In this document: positions 1 through 6,931 of the stretch, one piece after another
How positions within the stretch are numbered: the first letter of the stretch is position 1
Layout: each line of letters starts with the position of its first letter
Assembly (NCBI GenBank): GCA_025450405.1
Contig: JANWHL010000004.1
Location: 1 to 15,759 of the forward strand
DNA from: Ktedonobacterales bacterium
GTDB taxonomy: Bacteria; Chloroflexota; Ktedonobacteria; Ktedonobacterales; JADMIN01
Direction: 5' to 3'
Length of the DNA stretch: 15,759 nt
Position numbers and translations under genes: made by a program
Notes under the pieces: generated by a model
The model's input: the letters and a program-made list of their open reading frames with translations, nothing else
The model's database searches: none
Told to the model about the DNA's origin: nothing

Positions 1-481
1 CGTTTGGAAGCTGGGGTGGCGTGGATTGCCGCGTCGCTTCCTCGGCGGTGAAAAGTGGGCCGAGAAATGGCAGCCCGACGAGGATCGCCAGCCAGCGGGT
101 CGAGCGCGGGACTAACCGGCCCGGCGGGAACAGATAGAAGTACACGAGGAAGAGCGCGGGGACGAGGGCCCAGGCGACCACGCCGCGCGGGGCTAGGACC
201 TGGGTGCCGAGGCTCAGGATCGCGGCCGCGCACGCCGCCAGGAAGACGGCAACGACGAGCGTACCCAGATGCGGGTAGCGGTCGCGCGAGCGTGTCAACA
301 GCAGGGTCACGGTGGTCAGCGTGACCACGATGGTGACCGGCGCGAAGACGATGGCGGCCAGAATGAGGGCCACGATCTGGTAGATGTTGAGGCGGCGCGG
401 GAGCACGAGCAGCATGATCGTCAAGTAGCCCGTTGTGACAAGGAGTGCCGCGCCGAGCCAATAGATGATCCACTGCGCCAC
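1..481 (-). CDS. Multi-helix membrane protein, N-terminal part (runs off the left edge)
   Basis: The reading frame starts at a GTG with a good ribosome binding site (AAGGAGA, about six bases upstream) and stays open for 160 codons to the edge, so the C-terminus is missing. The translation is almost entirely hydrophobic: helices begin near residues 4, 32, 70 and 95, and a further helix follows the segment FPPGRLVPRSTRWLA near residues 122-136. That segment resembles the membrane sensor region of histidine kinases and related proteins in Chloroflexota. This is recollection of the family, not a search. A kinase or other output domain would lie outside the window, so 'sensor' is only a possibility. 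It lies 184 bases downstream of the DUF998 gene on the same strand and could be the last gene of the PadR transcription unit. Confidence 0.7.
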   Translation of the reverse strand, partial: MAQWIIYWLGAALLVTTGYLTIMLLVLPRRLNIYQIVALILAAIVFAPVTIVVTLTTVTLLLTRSRDRYPHLGTLVVAVFLAACAAAILSLGTQVLAPRGVVAWALVPALFLVYFYLFPPGRLVPRSTRWLAILVGLPFLGPLFTAEEATRQSTPPQLPN

Positions 482-665
482 GATGGTCTCCTTCTGGTGC
501 CCGTGACCCGCGTGCCCGGGAACCGCACGCGCAACCGCGGCGCACGAACGATCGGCGTGGCGCGCGTTCTCGCCGCCACGTGCCGTGCGTGGCCCGTTGG
601 CTCGTCCGCCCCGGCGCGTCCGCCTCAGCGCTGACTCCCATCATGCGCGCCGGCCTCGCGCCGGG

Positions 666-1421
666 TCAAGGGACGACCACCGTTCGCGAGTGGGGAGGGG
701 CCGACCTGAGCAGGCGGAACGCGAGGATTGCGATCCAACTCCAGCCGGCGATGATGCCGATGCGCTGGATAAACCCGGTCGGGGCGTTGGGTACGGTGCC
801 AAGCATATCGAGGACTGAAGTGACGTTGCTGCCGATGAGGGACGCGAAGACGACGACCCCGGTGATGATCGAGTAGGCGACCCAGCGCCGCCAAGCGGGG
901 TCGAGCGCGAAGCGCCGCGCGAGGACAAAGGACGCCGCCGGGAGCGACGTGAAGGCGACGAGGCCACACACGCCATGGATTAGGGCGTGGAGGGTCTGCG
1001 GGCCGTGGCTCGAGACGCCGGGCGGGTACCCAAGGGCCGGACCAGTGGAAAAGATGCCCGCGAGGATGAGGCTGAGAGCGAACACGCCTAGCAGTATCGG
1101 CCCCCAGGTGGCGCCCCGGCCGCCCGCCAGCGTGCGGCGCAGCCCCACGGCAAAAGCGAGGCAGAGCACGCCGCAGACGATGAAATTGGCGGCCTGCTCC
1201 CAGCCCTGGCCGCTCAGACTGAGCTGGCTCACGAAGTGGCGCCAGGCGCTATATCCCGGGCGCGTCGCCTCTTCGATCAGGAAGACGACGATGAACAGGA
1301 GCGGGCCGACGACGCCGGCGGTGAGCAAGGCGCGGTTTGTGGCCCATATGCCAGGTGCTACGTTGGCCGTCAGGGACGCGGGAGTGTTCGTCGCGCCCGT
1401 CATGTCAGTCTTGTCAGTCAT
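666..1421 (-). CDS. DUF998 family integral membrane protein
   Basis: A 251-residue protein with about six transmembrane helices. The first helix is followed by the segment ATRPGYSAWRHFVSQLSLS, the characteristic DUF998 loop. The family has no established biochemical role and members are plasma-membrane proteins. I chose the ATG at 1421 because AAGGAG lies about eight bases upstream and the start overlaps the end of the padR gene by eight bases, which suggests translational coupling. An in-frame start farther upstream (1469) would add 16 non-hydrophobic residues inside padR and is less likely. Co-transcription with padR suggests that the PadR protein controls this membrane protein, which is a common PadR arrangement. 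The stop is TGA. Family assignment is fairly firm; function is unknown. Confidence 0.82.
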   Translation of the reverse strand: MTDKTDMTGATNTPASLTANVAPGIWATNRALLTAGVVGPLLFIVVFLIEEATRPGYSAWRHFVSQLSLSGQGWEQAANFIVCGVLCLAFAVGLRRTLAGGRGATWGPILLGVFALSLILAGIFSTGPALGYPPGVSSHGPQTLHALIHGVCGLVAFTSLPAASFVLARRFALDPAWRRWVAYSIITGVVVFASLIGSNVTSVLDMLGTVPNAPTGFIQRIGIIAGWSWIAILAFRLLRSAPPHSRTVVVP

Positions 1422-2118
1422 CGGACCGCTCCTTCCGCGGAATGCTGTGCGCCAGCGCGGCGCGCTCATCCACCACCCACTGGAGCTCGGCCTCGGCGGC
1501 GGCGAGGCGGAAACGTATCATCCGGAAGATGGCCGCGCGCTGGTCGGGCGGCAGCGGCGCTGTGGTGGACGCCGCCGTGAAGACATGCCGGAGGTGCCGG
1601 ACCTGGGCGTCGAGGTAAGCCTGGCCGCGTTCGAGTTGGTCCCATTGCTCCTCCGGCGCCAGGAAGCGCAGGTAGAGCAACTTGATGGTGAACGTCTCGT
1701 GGTAATCAGCGGTCGCGTCGTCCCGCGCGCGCATCAGGTAATAGAAGCGCTCGCGCCCAGACGCGGTAATGCGGACGACGCGGCGCCGGTGCCCGCTCGG
1801 GCCGGTACCGTCCGCCGGGCGCCCCGCGGGCTCTAGCGCGATGAGCCCGGCCCGCTCCAGATGGCGGATGAGGGGGTAGATGGCGGCCCAACTGACGCGC
1901 CGATGCGGGCCGAGCATGCGCGTCAGGATATCGCGCAGTAGGTAGCCGTGGTGCGGCCCGTCCATCAACTCGCCCAGGATGAAGATCTCGAACGCGGCGC
2001 CCCGGTGCCTGCCGACGGACGGGGTCGACGGGGACACCGGCGACGGGCTCGGCGGAGCGGTAGTCGCGGACCCGCTGTGGGGCGCCGCGCCGTCGCTGGA
2101 GGTATCGCCTTCGTCCAT
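1414..2118 (-). CDS. PadR family transcriptional regulator
   Basis: A 234-residue protein. Residues 1-37 are a Ser/Pro/Thr-rich, probably disordered tail. A PadR winged helix follows (about residues 40-125), with FEIFILGELMDGPHHGYLL, the SWAAIYPLIRHLERAGLI recognition region and a wing carrying RRRVVRITASGRERF. The C-terminal helical part (HETFTIKLLYLRFLAPEEQW onwards) fits the Vir-type dimerisation domain. PadR proteins are usually ligand-responsive repressors of a neighbouring operon and of themselves. I prefer the ATG at 2118, with AGAGGGA upstream. An in-frame ATG at 2136 has no good ribosome binding site and would leave a leader of only about 12 bases. The frame stays open upstream to 2475, but that stretch contains the promoter and a repeat and is not protein-like. 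The gene overlaps the DUF998 start by eight bases. Confidence 0.88.
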   Translation of the reverse strand: MDEGDTSSDGAAPHSGSATTAPPSPSPVSPSTPSVGRHRGAAFEIFILGELMDGPHHGYLLRDILTRMLGPHRRVSWAAIYPLIRHLERAGLIALEPAGRPADGTGPSGHRRRVVRITASGRERFYYLMRARDDATADYHETFTIKLLYLRFLAPEEQWDQLERGQAYLDAQVRHLRHVFTAASTTAPLPPDQRAAIFRMIRFRLAAAEAELQWVVDERAALAHSIPRKERSDD

Positions 2119-2154
2119 GGACGTGTCCCTCTCCATCACGTACCGTCGGTGGGG

Positions 2155-2183
2155 ATGATATATCAGATTGATATGCGCGTCAA
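2155..2183 (-). promoter_or_regulatory. Predicted sigma70-type promoter of padR-DUF998
   Basis: On the minus strand, TTGACG (2183-2178) and TATCAT (2160-2155) are separated by exactly 17 bases. This is a near-consensus vegetative promoter. Transcription should start near 2148, giving a leader of about 30 bases to the ATG at 2118. The call rests on sequence match and position only. Confidence 0.7.
2160..2174. promoter_or_regulatory. Palindromic operator in the padR promoter
   Basis: ATATCA-GAT-TGATAT is a perfect inverted repeat with a three-base centre. It fills most of the spacer between the -35 and -10 boxes of the padR promoter and shares one base with the -10 box. A dimeric repressor bound here would block RNA polymerase, so autoregulation by PadR is the natural reading. 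The binding protein is inferred from position. Confidence 0.6.
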
Positions 2184-2721
2184 GGGTCTGGAGGATCCCC
2201 CACCCCAGATCTCGCCGGGCGTACAACAGTTCGCGGGCGTACAACGCTTTGCCCCCGGGTGCGGCGAGGGGTGCCGAAGGGCGGCGGGAGGTGGGCCGGG
2301 AGACACGCCGACCCGATACGCATGGCGGGCGCCAGCGAGACGCGTGAATATCGCGGCGGGGCGGCCCAGGGCGAGGGCAGTGGTCTGGCGAGGATGCCGA
2401 ATTGAAGTTCCGCGGGTCATCCTGAGCGTCGAGGACCGCGTGCGGGCCACGGGCTCTTTTCGAGGGAAGCCCCATGCCGGCGCGCCGTCCGCGAAGGGCC
2501 TGAAAATCGCCGCGGGACGGCCAGCAGCGCGTCGACCACCGGGATATTTACGGGAGAATTCTGAGGTTCGGGCGTCGTGTATCGGCGGCGGACGCAGCGA
2601 GCGCAGGTCTGGCGGCCATGCGGCCCTCGGGCTATCTTCAGGAGCATTCTCGATCTTGCGCCAATCGGTCGGCGCGCCTGGGAGACAACCCTGGGTGGTC
2701 CGGCAGCGAGGGTGACTGGCG
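2184..2721. other. Gap between padR and the glycosyltransferase gene, no gene found
   Basis: About 540 bases upstream of the padR promoter. Frames are open on both strands, as expected at this GC content, but their translations are rich in Arg, Pro and Ala and contain no recognisable domain. The supported content is one copy of a dispersed repeat (2381-2517). I found no RNA gene and no convincing terminator. Confidence 0.5.
2381..2517 (+). repeat. Dispersed intergenic repeat, copy 1
   Basis: A head block (TGGTCTGGCGAGGATG, GAATTG, TTCCGCG, ATCCTGA) is followed by a tail block (TTTTCGAGGGAAGC, CATG, CGGCGCGC, GGGCC, GAAAAT). Both blocks recur in the same order and inverted orientation at 6391-6590. 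The head can form a small hairpin around GAATTGAAGTTC. The piece GTCATCCTGAGCG is a motif I recall from dispersed bacterial intergenic repeats. There is no coding potential and mobility is unknown. Confidence 0.65.
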
Positions 2722-3924
2722 TCAGCCCGCGTCGGAAACCGGGTGGCCGTGGAACGCATGCCAGACGAGGTCGAGGTACGCGCGGCCGGTGGCCCCCCAG
2801 CTGTAGCGCTCGTGGGCGCGGGCGGCGCATGCGGCGCGGTCGATGCGCGTGATCGCGTCGTGTGCCCTTTGAGCACTCTGGGCCACGTCCCCCGCGAGGT
2901 AACCAGTGAGTCCGTCCTCGACCAGCTCGGGCATGGCGCCGCGCGGTGTCGCAATCACCGGGACGCCGCGCGCCATCGCCTCCACGACCGTGAAGCCGAA
3001 CGGCTCCTCCCAGCGGATGGGGTTGAGCAGGCACGCCGCGCCGCGATAAACCCGGTCCAGGTCGTCAGGGCCGAGCTCGCCCAGGTAGACCACGTGGTCG
3101 CCATCGATGGACCCGGCCACTTCGTCGCGGAAGTAGTTGGGGTCCCATTCGCGCGGGGCGAGCGGTCCCGCCAGCACCAGACGGAGTCCGGCCTCGCGGG
3201 CAATTGTGACCGCGAGGTCTGGGCCCTTCTCGCGGTTCATGCGGGCGACGAAGAGCGCGTAGCCGGCCGGGAGACGCAGCGGTTTGCTGTCGTGGTTGAT
3301 CTGGCAGTCAACCGGCTCAGGCTGGAGACGAAACTCGTCGGGGTGGAGGGCATTGTAGACTACGCCCGCGTGCTGGATAGTGGGGTACTCGCGCACCTGG
3401 GCGTGCGAGATGGCGACGAAGTGGACGACGCCGTTGCAGCGCTCGTAGGCGCGGGGCTTATCGGGGCTCGGGCCGAGGCCGTGGTTGTGGCAGAAGAAGC
3501 GCGTGGAGGGCAATGCGAGCGCGAGCGCGGGCACCTCGCGGAAGGACTGCTCGTCCCCGCCGACGATGGCGGCGTGGGCTCCTTCGCGTGCGACCGCCTC
3601 ATAGAAGGCGCCGTAATACGCGTCCTCACGTGACCGCGCGTCCCATTCGGGGTGCTCCGCGATGCCGCCCTCGATCAGGGGCACGGTCTCGACGGCCACA
3701 CCGGGCGCGTAGGCGGCGACGGATGAGTCGGCGGTGCCGTAATAGACAACGCGGGCGCCGGTGCCCTGGAGGGCGGTGGCGAGGCCGAGCGCCTTGTGGA
3801 GGTTGGCCTTCTCCCACGCGGCGGAGCCCTCCTTGCGAGGCACGGGCCAGATGGGGTCGTTGGCGACGCGGATGACGAGGTCGCCGGGCGTCTGGGGCGG
3901 CGGCAGGACGGTCAATCCGGGCAT
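2722..3924 (-). CDS. Glycosyltransferase family 4 (GT-B fold)
   Basis: A 400-residue protein. The C-terminal donor-binding domain has the classic GT4 features: FVARMNREKGPDLAV near residues 225-239 (Arg and Lys contact the donor phosphates), LRLVLAGPL near 247-255, and an E-x7-E motif at E307 and E315 in EEPFGFTVVEAMARGVPVIA, followed by RGAMPELVEDGLTGYL. Such enzymes transfer a sugar from a nucleotide-sugar donor in the cytoplasm. The acceptor and sugar cannot be told from sequence. The start is uncertain: the ATG at 3924 has AAAGGGA 11 bases upstream, the ATG at 3945 has no ribosome binding site, and the frame extends to a GTG at 3996. No polysaccharide or trehalose genes adjoin it, so context does not narrow the role. 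The stop is TGA. Confidence 0.88.
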   Translation of the reverse strand: MPGLTVLPPPQTPGDLVIRVANDPIWPVPRKEGSAAWEKANLHKALGLATALQGTGARVVYYGTADSSVAAYAPGVAVETVPLIEGGIAEHPEWDARSREDAYYGAFYEAVAREGAHAAIVGGDEQSFREVPALALALPSTRFFCHNHGLGPSPDKPRAYERCNGVVHFVAISHAQVREYPTIQHAGVVYNALHPDEFRLQPEPVDCQINHDSKPLRLPAGYALFVARMNREKGPDLAVTIAREAGLRLVLAGPLAPREWDPNYFRDEVAGSIDGDHVVYLGELGPDDLDRVYRGAACLLNPIRWEEPFGFTVVEAMARGVPVIATPRGAMPELVEDGLTGYLAGDVAQSAQRAHDAITRIDRAACAARAHERYSWGATGRAYLDLVWHAFHGHPVSDAG

Positions 3925-4057
3925 GTGGAAAGTAGTCCCTTTCATTGCGCGCGACAGGCGGCATGGCCCGCACGCGGCGGGGTTCGGATTCTTCACGTCC
4001 CGCGGGCGCTGGCGTCCGCACCCAATCGAGGGGGCGGCACCGCGCCGTAACCGACGC

Positions 4058-4391
4058 TTATTTCAGGTACCGCCGGACGAAGAAGTCGGCATGGTACCGC
4101 TCCCACCGGCCGCCGGGGGCCTCGCGGGCCCGGTCCTTGTCGGCCATCACGAGCAAATAGATCAGGTCGCTCTTCAGCAGCCTGGCGTGCGGCAGGTCTT
4201 CCATCCCCTTCTCGAGGAGGTGACCAGCATACCAGATGGACCAGTCAGGGTCGACGCCCTCGGTGGCGGCATAGTCGACGTGGTGGGCCCCCCGCTGTTT
4301 CGTCGAACAGGCGTGCGAGCGTGGCGTTGATGTCGCCCGGTCGCGCGCTTGGGTTGGACCGCGCGCGTTGGCGTGCCGTCGGCTGTGACAT
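4058..4391 (-). pseudogene. Small hypothetical protein, frameshifted in a G6 run
   Basis: The first part reads from the ATG at 4391 (AGAGGA about 11 bases upstream) as MSQPTARQ...GDINATLARLFDETAG. The frame is then lost in a run of six G (minus strand; 4288-4293 on plus). One base over, the sequence continues as AHHVDYAATEGVDPDWSIWY and on through LLKSDLIYLLVMADK to FFVRRYLK and a TAA. Removing one G joins the halves into a 110-residue protein. The span of 334 bases is one more than a multiple of three, as this predicts. The joined protein resembles small uncharacterised proteins with a DPxWxxWYAxxLL motif that I recall from Chloroflexota and cyanobacteria, with no known function. A real mutation, a homopolymer sequencing error or slippage could each explain the shift. 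Confidence 0.68.
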
Positions 4392-4530
4392 CGCGTGGGG
4401 TTTCCTCTCTGTGGTGCACGTTGACAGAACATGCCCTGGATTCGTCTCGGCAAGGACCACCTTCGCGAGTGCCATGCCAGGGCGGGAGGGGGATTCGCAG
4501 AGTGGATGGAGTCCACCGCTAGGGGCATGG

Positions 4531-4691
4531 GAGGTCGGAGGAGGACGGAGGAGAGACGAACCGCGGAGAGCACGGAGGGCACAGAGAGGACGGAGAGAGA
4601 AGGGGGAACGATGAAACCGCCGAGGTCGCGGGGACCGCGGAGAGGACGGAGTGGGGCAACTTCACCCACGAGGGCAGAGTGAGCACAGAGA
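4531..4691 (+). repeat. Purine-rich degenerate repeat array 1
   Basis: Short units of the type ACGGAG, CACAGAG and CCGCGGAG are strung together with irregular 3-6 base spacing, giving an almost pure purine plus-strand run with interspersed AC. It sits in the 317-base gap between the frameshifted gene and the DUF2442 gene. A second array of the same kind occurs at 6061-6220 in the same orientation. Similar 'cacagagg/cacggagg' tracts are scattered in many bacterial genomes, as I recall. Unit length is too irregular for a CRISPR. Confidence 0.6.
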
Positions 4692-4708
4692 CTGCCGGGT
4701 CCGCGGCA

Positions 4709-4957
4709 TCACGCGCACGGGAGACCGAGCAGCGCCGGCACGCTGATGTCCTCGTCCACGTCCGGCCAATGGACTCCCACCCCGTGGCCAATGAGGCGCC
4801 AGTAGCCGCGCTCTTCCGCCGGAGCCTAATTTGGGCGTGGGAACCAGGAGTGCGGGACGGCGAGCGCGCGGCCGTCGGCGAACCCGACGTACAAGTGGGT
4901 GTCGTCGAAACGCACGGACTTTGCCACGGCGGCCAGCCCAGGGACCGAAGTCGTCAT
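4709..4957 (-). pseudogene. DUF2442 family protein with an in-frame TAG
   Basis: From the ATG at 4957 (CGAGGG six bases upstream) the frame reads 43 residues with typical DUF2442 features: AKSVRFDDTHLYVGFADGR, then LAVPHSWFPR. A TAG codon interrupts it at 4828-4826. The same frame then continues with APAEERGYWRLIGHGVGVHW and PDVDEDISVPALLGL to a TGA at 4709. The second part is the normal DUF2442 C-terminus (IGxGxGIHWPDxDEDISV), so no base is lost and only codon 44 is affected, consistent with, for example, CAG to TAG. DUF2442 proteins are small, of unknown function, and often sit beside DUF4160 genes, none of which is seen here. It lies 27 bases downstream of lipA on the same strand and may be cotranscribed with it. 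Confidence 0.8.
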
Positions 4958-4984
4958 GCCATGCCCTCGTGAGCTTCCTGGCGC

Positions 4985-5881
4985 TCAACCCAAATCGGAA
5001 GTGGTGTCCGCGCCCGCACGCATCGCCTCAACCTGGTCCCAGGCGTGGTAGGAGCTGCGCACGAGGGGGCCGCTCTGCACGTGGGGGATGCCCAACTCCT
5101 TGCCGATGGCGGCGTACTCGCGGAATTCGGCGGGCGGGACGTAGCGCTCGATGGGCAGGTGGTCGGGTGTGGGGCGCAGGTACTGGCCGATAGTCACGAT
5201 GTCCACGGCGCTCGCGTGGAGGTCGCGCAGCAGGTCGAGGATCTCGTCGCGCGTCTCGCCGAGGCCGAGCATGAAGCCCGACTTGGTGGGCTTGTCGCCG
5301 GCCATGCGCTTGGCCTCGCGCAGCACCATGAGTGAACGATCGTAGATCGCCTGCGGGCGGACGCGGCGGTAGAGGCGCGGCACGGTCTCGACGTTGTGGT
5401 TGTAGACGTCGGGCCTGGCGTCCATGACCACCTGGAGGGCCTCCAGCGAGCCCTTGAAATCGGGGGTCAGCACCTCGATCGTGCAGTCGGGGTTGAGCCG
5501 GCGGGTCCAGCGGATGGTGGAGGCAAAGAGGGTGGCGCCGCCGTCGCGCAGCTCGTCGCGGTTGACCGAGGTGACGACGACGTGCTTGAGGCCCATCTGG
5601 GTGACGGCCTCGGCGACCCGGCGAGGCTCCTCAAAGTCGAGGGCCATCGGCCGGCCGGTGGCGACGGCGCAGAAGTGGCAGCTCCGCGTGCAGACGCTGC
5701 CGAGAATCATGAAGGTCGCCGTGCGATGGCCCCAGCACTCGCCCATGTTGGGGCAGCGCGCCTCTTCGCAGACGGTGTGCAGCCCTTTGCTCCGCATGAG
5801 CTGCTTGAGGTCCTCGTAGTTCTGGCCCGACGGCAGGCGCACGCGCAGCCAGTCGGGGCGGGTCAGCGGGGTGATGGCCAT
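4985..5881 (-). CDS. lipA: Lipoyl synthase
   Basis: A 298-residue radical-SAM enzyme that inserts two sulfurs into octanoyl groups on lipoyl carrier proteins, completing lipoate for pyruvate and 2-oxoglutarate dehydrogenases and glycine cleavage. The auxiliary-cluster motif CEEARCPNMGEC (C38, C43, C49) and the SAM-cluster motif CTRSCHFC (C64, C68, C71) are both intact. The conserved C-terminal RSSYHA (residues 275-280) supplies the serine ligand of the auxiliary cluster. Length matches typical members. I chose the ATG at 5881 (MAITPLTRPDWL), because the in-frame extension to 5980 runs through the predicted promoter. The ribosome binding site is weak. No octanoyltransferase (lipB) gene lies within the window. 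The DUF2442 remnant follows after 27 bases. Confidence 0.97.
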   Translation of the reverse strand: MAITPLTRPDWLRVRLPSGQNYEDLKQLMRSKGLHTVCEEARCPNMGECWGHRTATFMILGSVCTRSCHFCAVATGRPMALDFEEPRRVAEAVTQMGLKHVVVTSVNRDELRDGGATLFASTIRWTRRLNPDCTIEVLTPDFKGSLEALQVVMDARPDVYNHNVETVPRLYRRVRPQAIYDRSLMVLREAKRMAGDKPTKSGFMLGLGETRDEILDLLRDLHASAVDIVTIGQYLRPTPDHLPIERYVPPAEFREYAAIGKELGIPHVQSGPLVRSSYHAWDQVEAMRAGADTTSDLG

Positions 5882-5950
5882 CGCTTGCGCTTTCTGTGTG
5901 ATGCCGTTTGTCGGGGCTGCCGTGGTGCGTCCGCGCGGGACACCAGCCGC

Positions 5951-5980
5951 ATTGTAGCAGCGGGGGCATCTCGGCGGCAA
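5951..5980 (-). promoter_or_regulatory. Predicted lipA promoter
   Basis: On the minus strand, TTGCCG (5980-5975) and TACAAT (5956-5951) are 18 bases apart. This would start transcription near 5944, about 63 bases before the lipA ATG. The -10 box matches five of six consensus positions and the -35 box is weaker. Confidence 0.5.
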
Positions 5981-6027
5981 ATGCGGGGGAGACGGAGAGA
6001 TTCACAATGATGAAACTGAGGCGGGGT

Positions 6028-6060
6028 CCCCCACTGGGGGCGGGGGCCCTCCACTGGGGG
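6028..6060. repeat. Two adjacent CCCC(C)ACTGGGGG palindromes
   Basis: CCCCCACTGGGGG (6028-6040) and CCACTGGGGG (6051-6060) are small inverted repeats joined by a G/C tract. The related form CCCCCAGTGGGGGG occurs between the two transketolase genes (7613-7626). They belong to the intergenic repeat material and have no clear T-tract, so I do not call them terminators. Confidence 0.5.
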
Positions 6061-6220
6061 CACACAGAGGACACAGAGGGGACGGAGAAGGGAGTTAACC
6101 GCCGAGGGCGCCGAGGATGCAGAGAGAGCGCAGAAAGGACGCCGAGACCAGAGATGTAACCACAGAGAGCATAGAGGGCACGGAGAGGGAGAGCGGGGAG
6201 TACGGAGAGAGGGAGCGGGG
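6061..6220 (+). repeat. Purine-rich degenerate repeat array 2
   Basis: Units such as CACAGAGGACACAGAGGGGA, GACGGAGAAG, CCACAGAGAGCATAGAGG and CACGGAGAGG run through this stretch in the same orientation as array 1 at 4531-4691. Fragments shared with array 1 include ACCGCCGAGG, GAGAGCA and GGGCAC..GAG. It lies upstream of lipA in the opposite sense, just beyond the predicted promoter. Confidence 0.6.
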
Positions 6221-6390
6221 CGCGACCTACCACACTGATTGCCGGGGGGCCATGCCGGTGGCCGTCGCGGTCGGAGGCTACGTGGGGGCGGCCGGGGGTC
6301 GTGCCATGCGCATCAATCTACGAGGATGTTAGTGATCCAGCCGCGCCGCATGAGGGCCGCGCCACCGCCCGCTCGCGCACGACGCTCACG

Positions 6391-6590
6391 AGTCAGGATT
6401 ACACGCGGACCTGCAATTCCGCATCCTCGCCAGACCACTGCACTTGCCTGTGGTCGCCGGCATTTTCGGGCCCATCGCTGACAGCGCGCCGTCATGACGC
6501 TTCCCTCGAAAATCGCCCGCAGCCCCACGACCCGCCCTGGAGCTCAGGATTAGACGCGGAAAATCAATTCCGCATGCCCGCCCCACCACC
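6391..6590 (-). repeat. Dispersed intergenic repeat, compound copy 2
   Basis: Read on the minus strand this is head (6590-6541), tail (about 6520-6458), then a second head (6440-6391). The heads share GGAATTG, TCCGCG and TAATCCTGA with copy 1 at 2381-2517. The tail shares TTTTCGAGGGAAGC, CGGCGCGC and GGGCC.GAAAAT. The second head matches copy 1 best, including TGGTCTGGCGAGGATGC. Similarity is clear but imperfect, so the copies are old. The head CGGAATTGATTTTCCG is a hairpin. Confidence 0.65.
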
Positions 6591-6848
6591 CCACCCGCCC
6601 TTGGCCGCGCGCGTCGGGCGCCTGGGGATCGCGACGGTCCACCGCGAAATCGTGTCACACGTGCGTAATGTGGGTACGGCAGATTCCACGGTGAGGCGCG
6701 ATTGACCGGGTCGGTGCTCCATATCACGGCGAGGGATGGTGCCGCTGACCTATTGGACAGCGCGGTGCCTGGCCAGAGTGTCATGGACGCTCGGTGCAAC
6801 GCGGTGTAGAGTTCCGTGAAGATCGAACGCGATGGTGGATTCGGAACG

Positions 6849-6895
6849 GCATGCTTTGGGCATGCTTGGCGGTATGCTTGGCGGCATGCTTGGGC
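6849..6895 (+). repeat. 12-bp tandem repeat, four units
   Basis: Units GCATGCTTTGG, GCATGCTTGGCG, GTATGCTTGGCG and GCATGCTTGGGC follow one another without gaps. The first is one base shorter. The core GCATGC is itself palindromic. It ends about 36 bases upstream of the transketolase N-terminal gene, in what should be its leader or promoter zone. Confidence 0.8.
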
Positions 6896-6931
6896 CGACG
6901 GCAATGACGACTAGTAGGTGTGAGGAGTGAT

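Larger units (their letters stand above)
5982..6931. other. Repeat-rich gap between lipA and the transketolase genes, no gene found
   Basis: About 950 bases. The sequence holds purine-rich array 2, two CCCCCACTGGGGG-type palindromes, a compound copy of the dispersed repeat and a 12-bp tandem repeat, all listed separately. The stretches 6221-6390 and 6591-6848 show nothing I can assign. Frames open across the gap translate to Arg/Pro/Ala-rich sequence interrupted by the repeats and look like chance frames. Confidence 0.5.

Noticed and set aside
2119..2475. N-terminal extension of the padR frame
   Set aside because: It would translate through the promoter, operator and a dispersed repeat, and the residues are not PadR-like.
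2163..2954. Minus-strand open frame overlapping the 3' end of the glycosyltransferase gene
   Set aside because: It overlaps a real gene in another frame, includes the repeat copy, and has biased composition without domains.
3974..3992. GGGTTCGGATTC as a tRNA T-loop
   Set aside because: No acceptor stem, anticodon arm or CCA-like end can be fitted around it.
4531..6220. Possible CRISPR arrays
   Set aside because: Units are short, irregular and degenerate, with no constant repeat, no unique spacers and no cas genes.
6386..6904. Minus-strand frame across the repeat-rich gap
   Set aside because: It is built from the dispersed repeat and the 12-bp tandem repeat and has no protein features.
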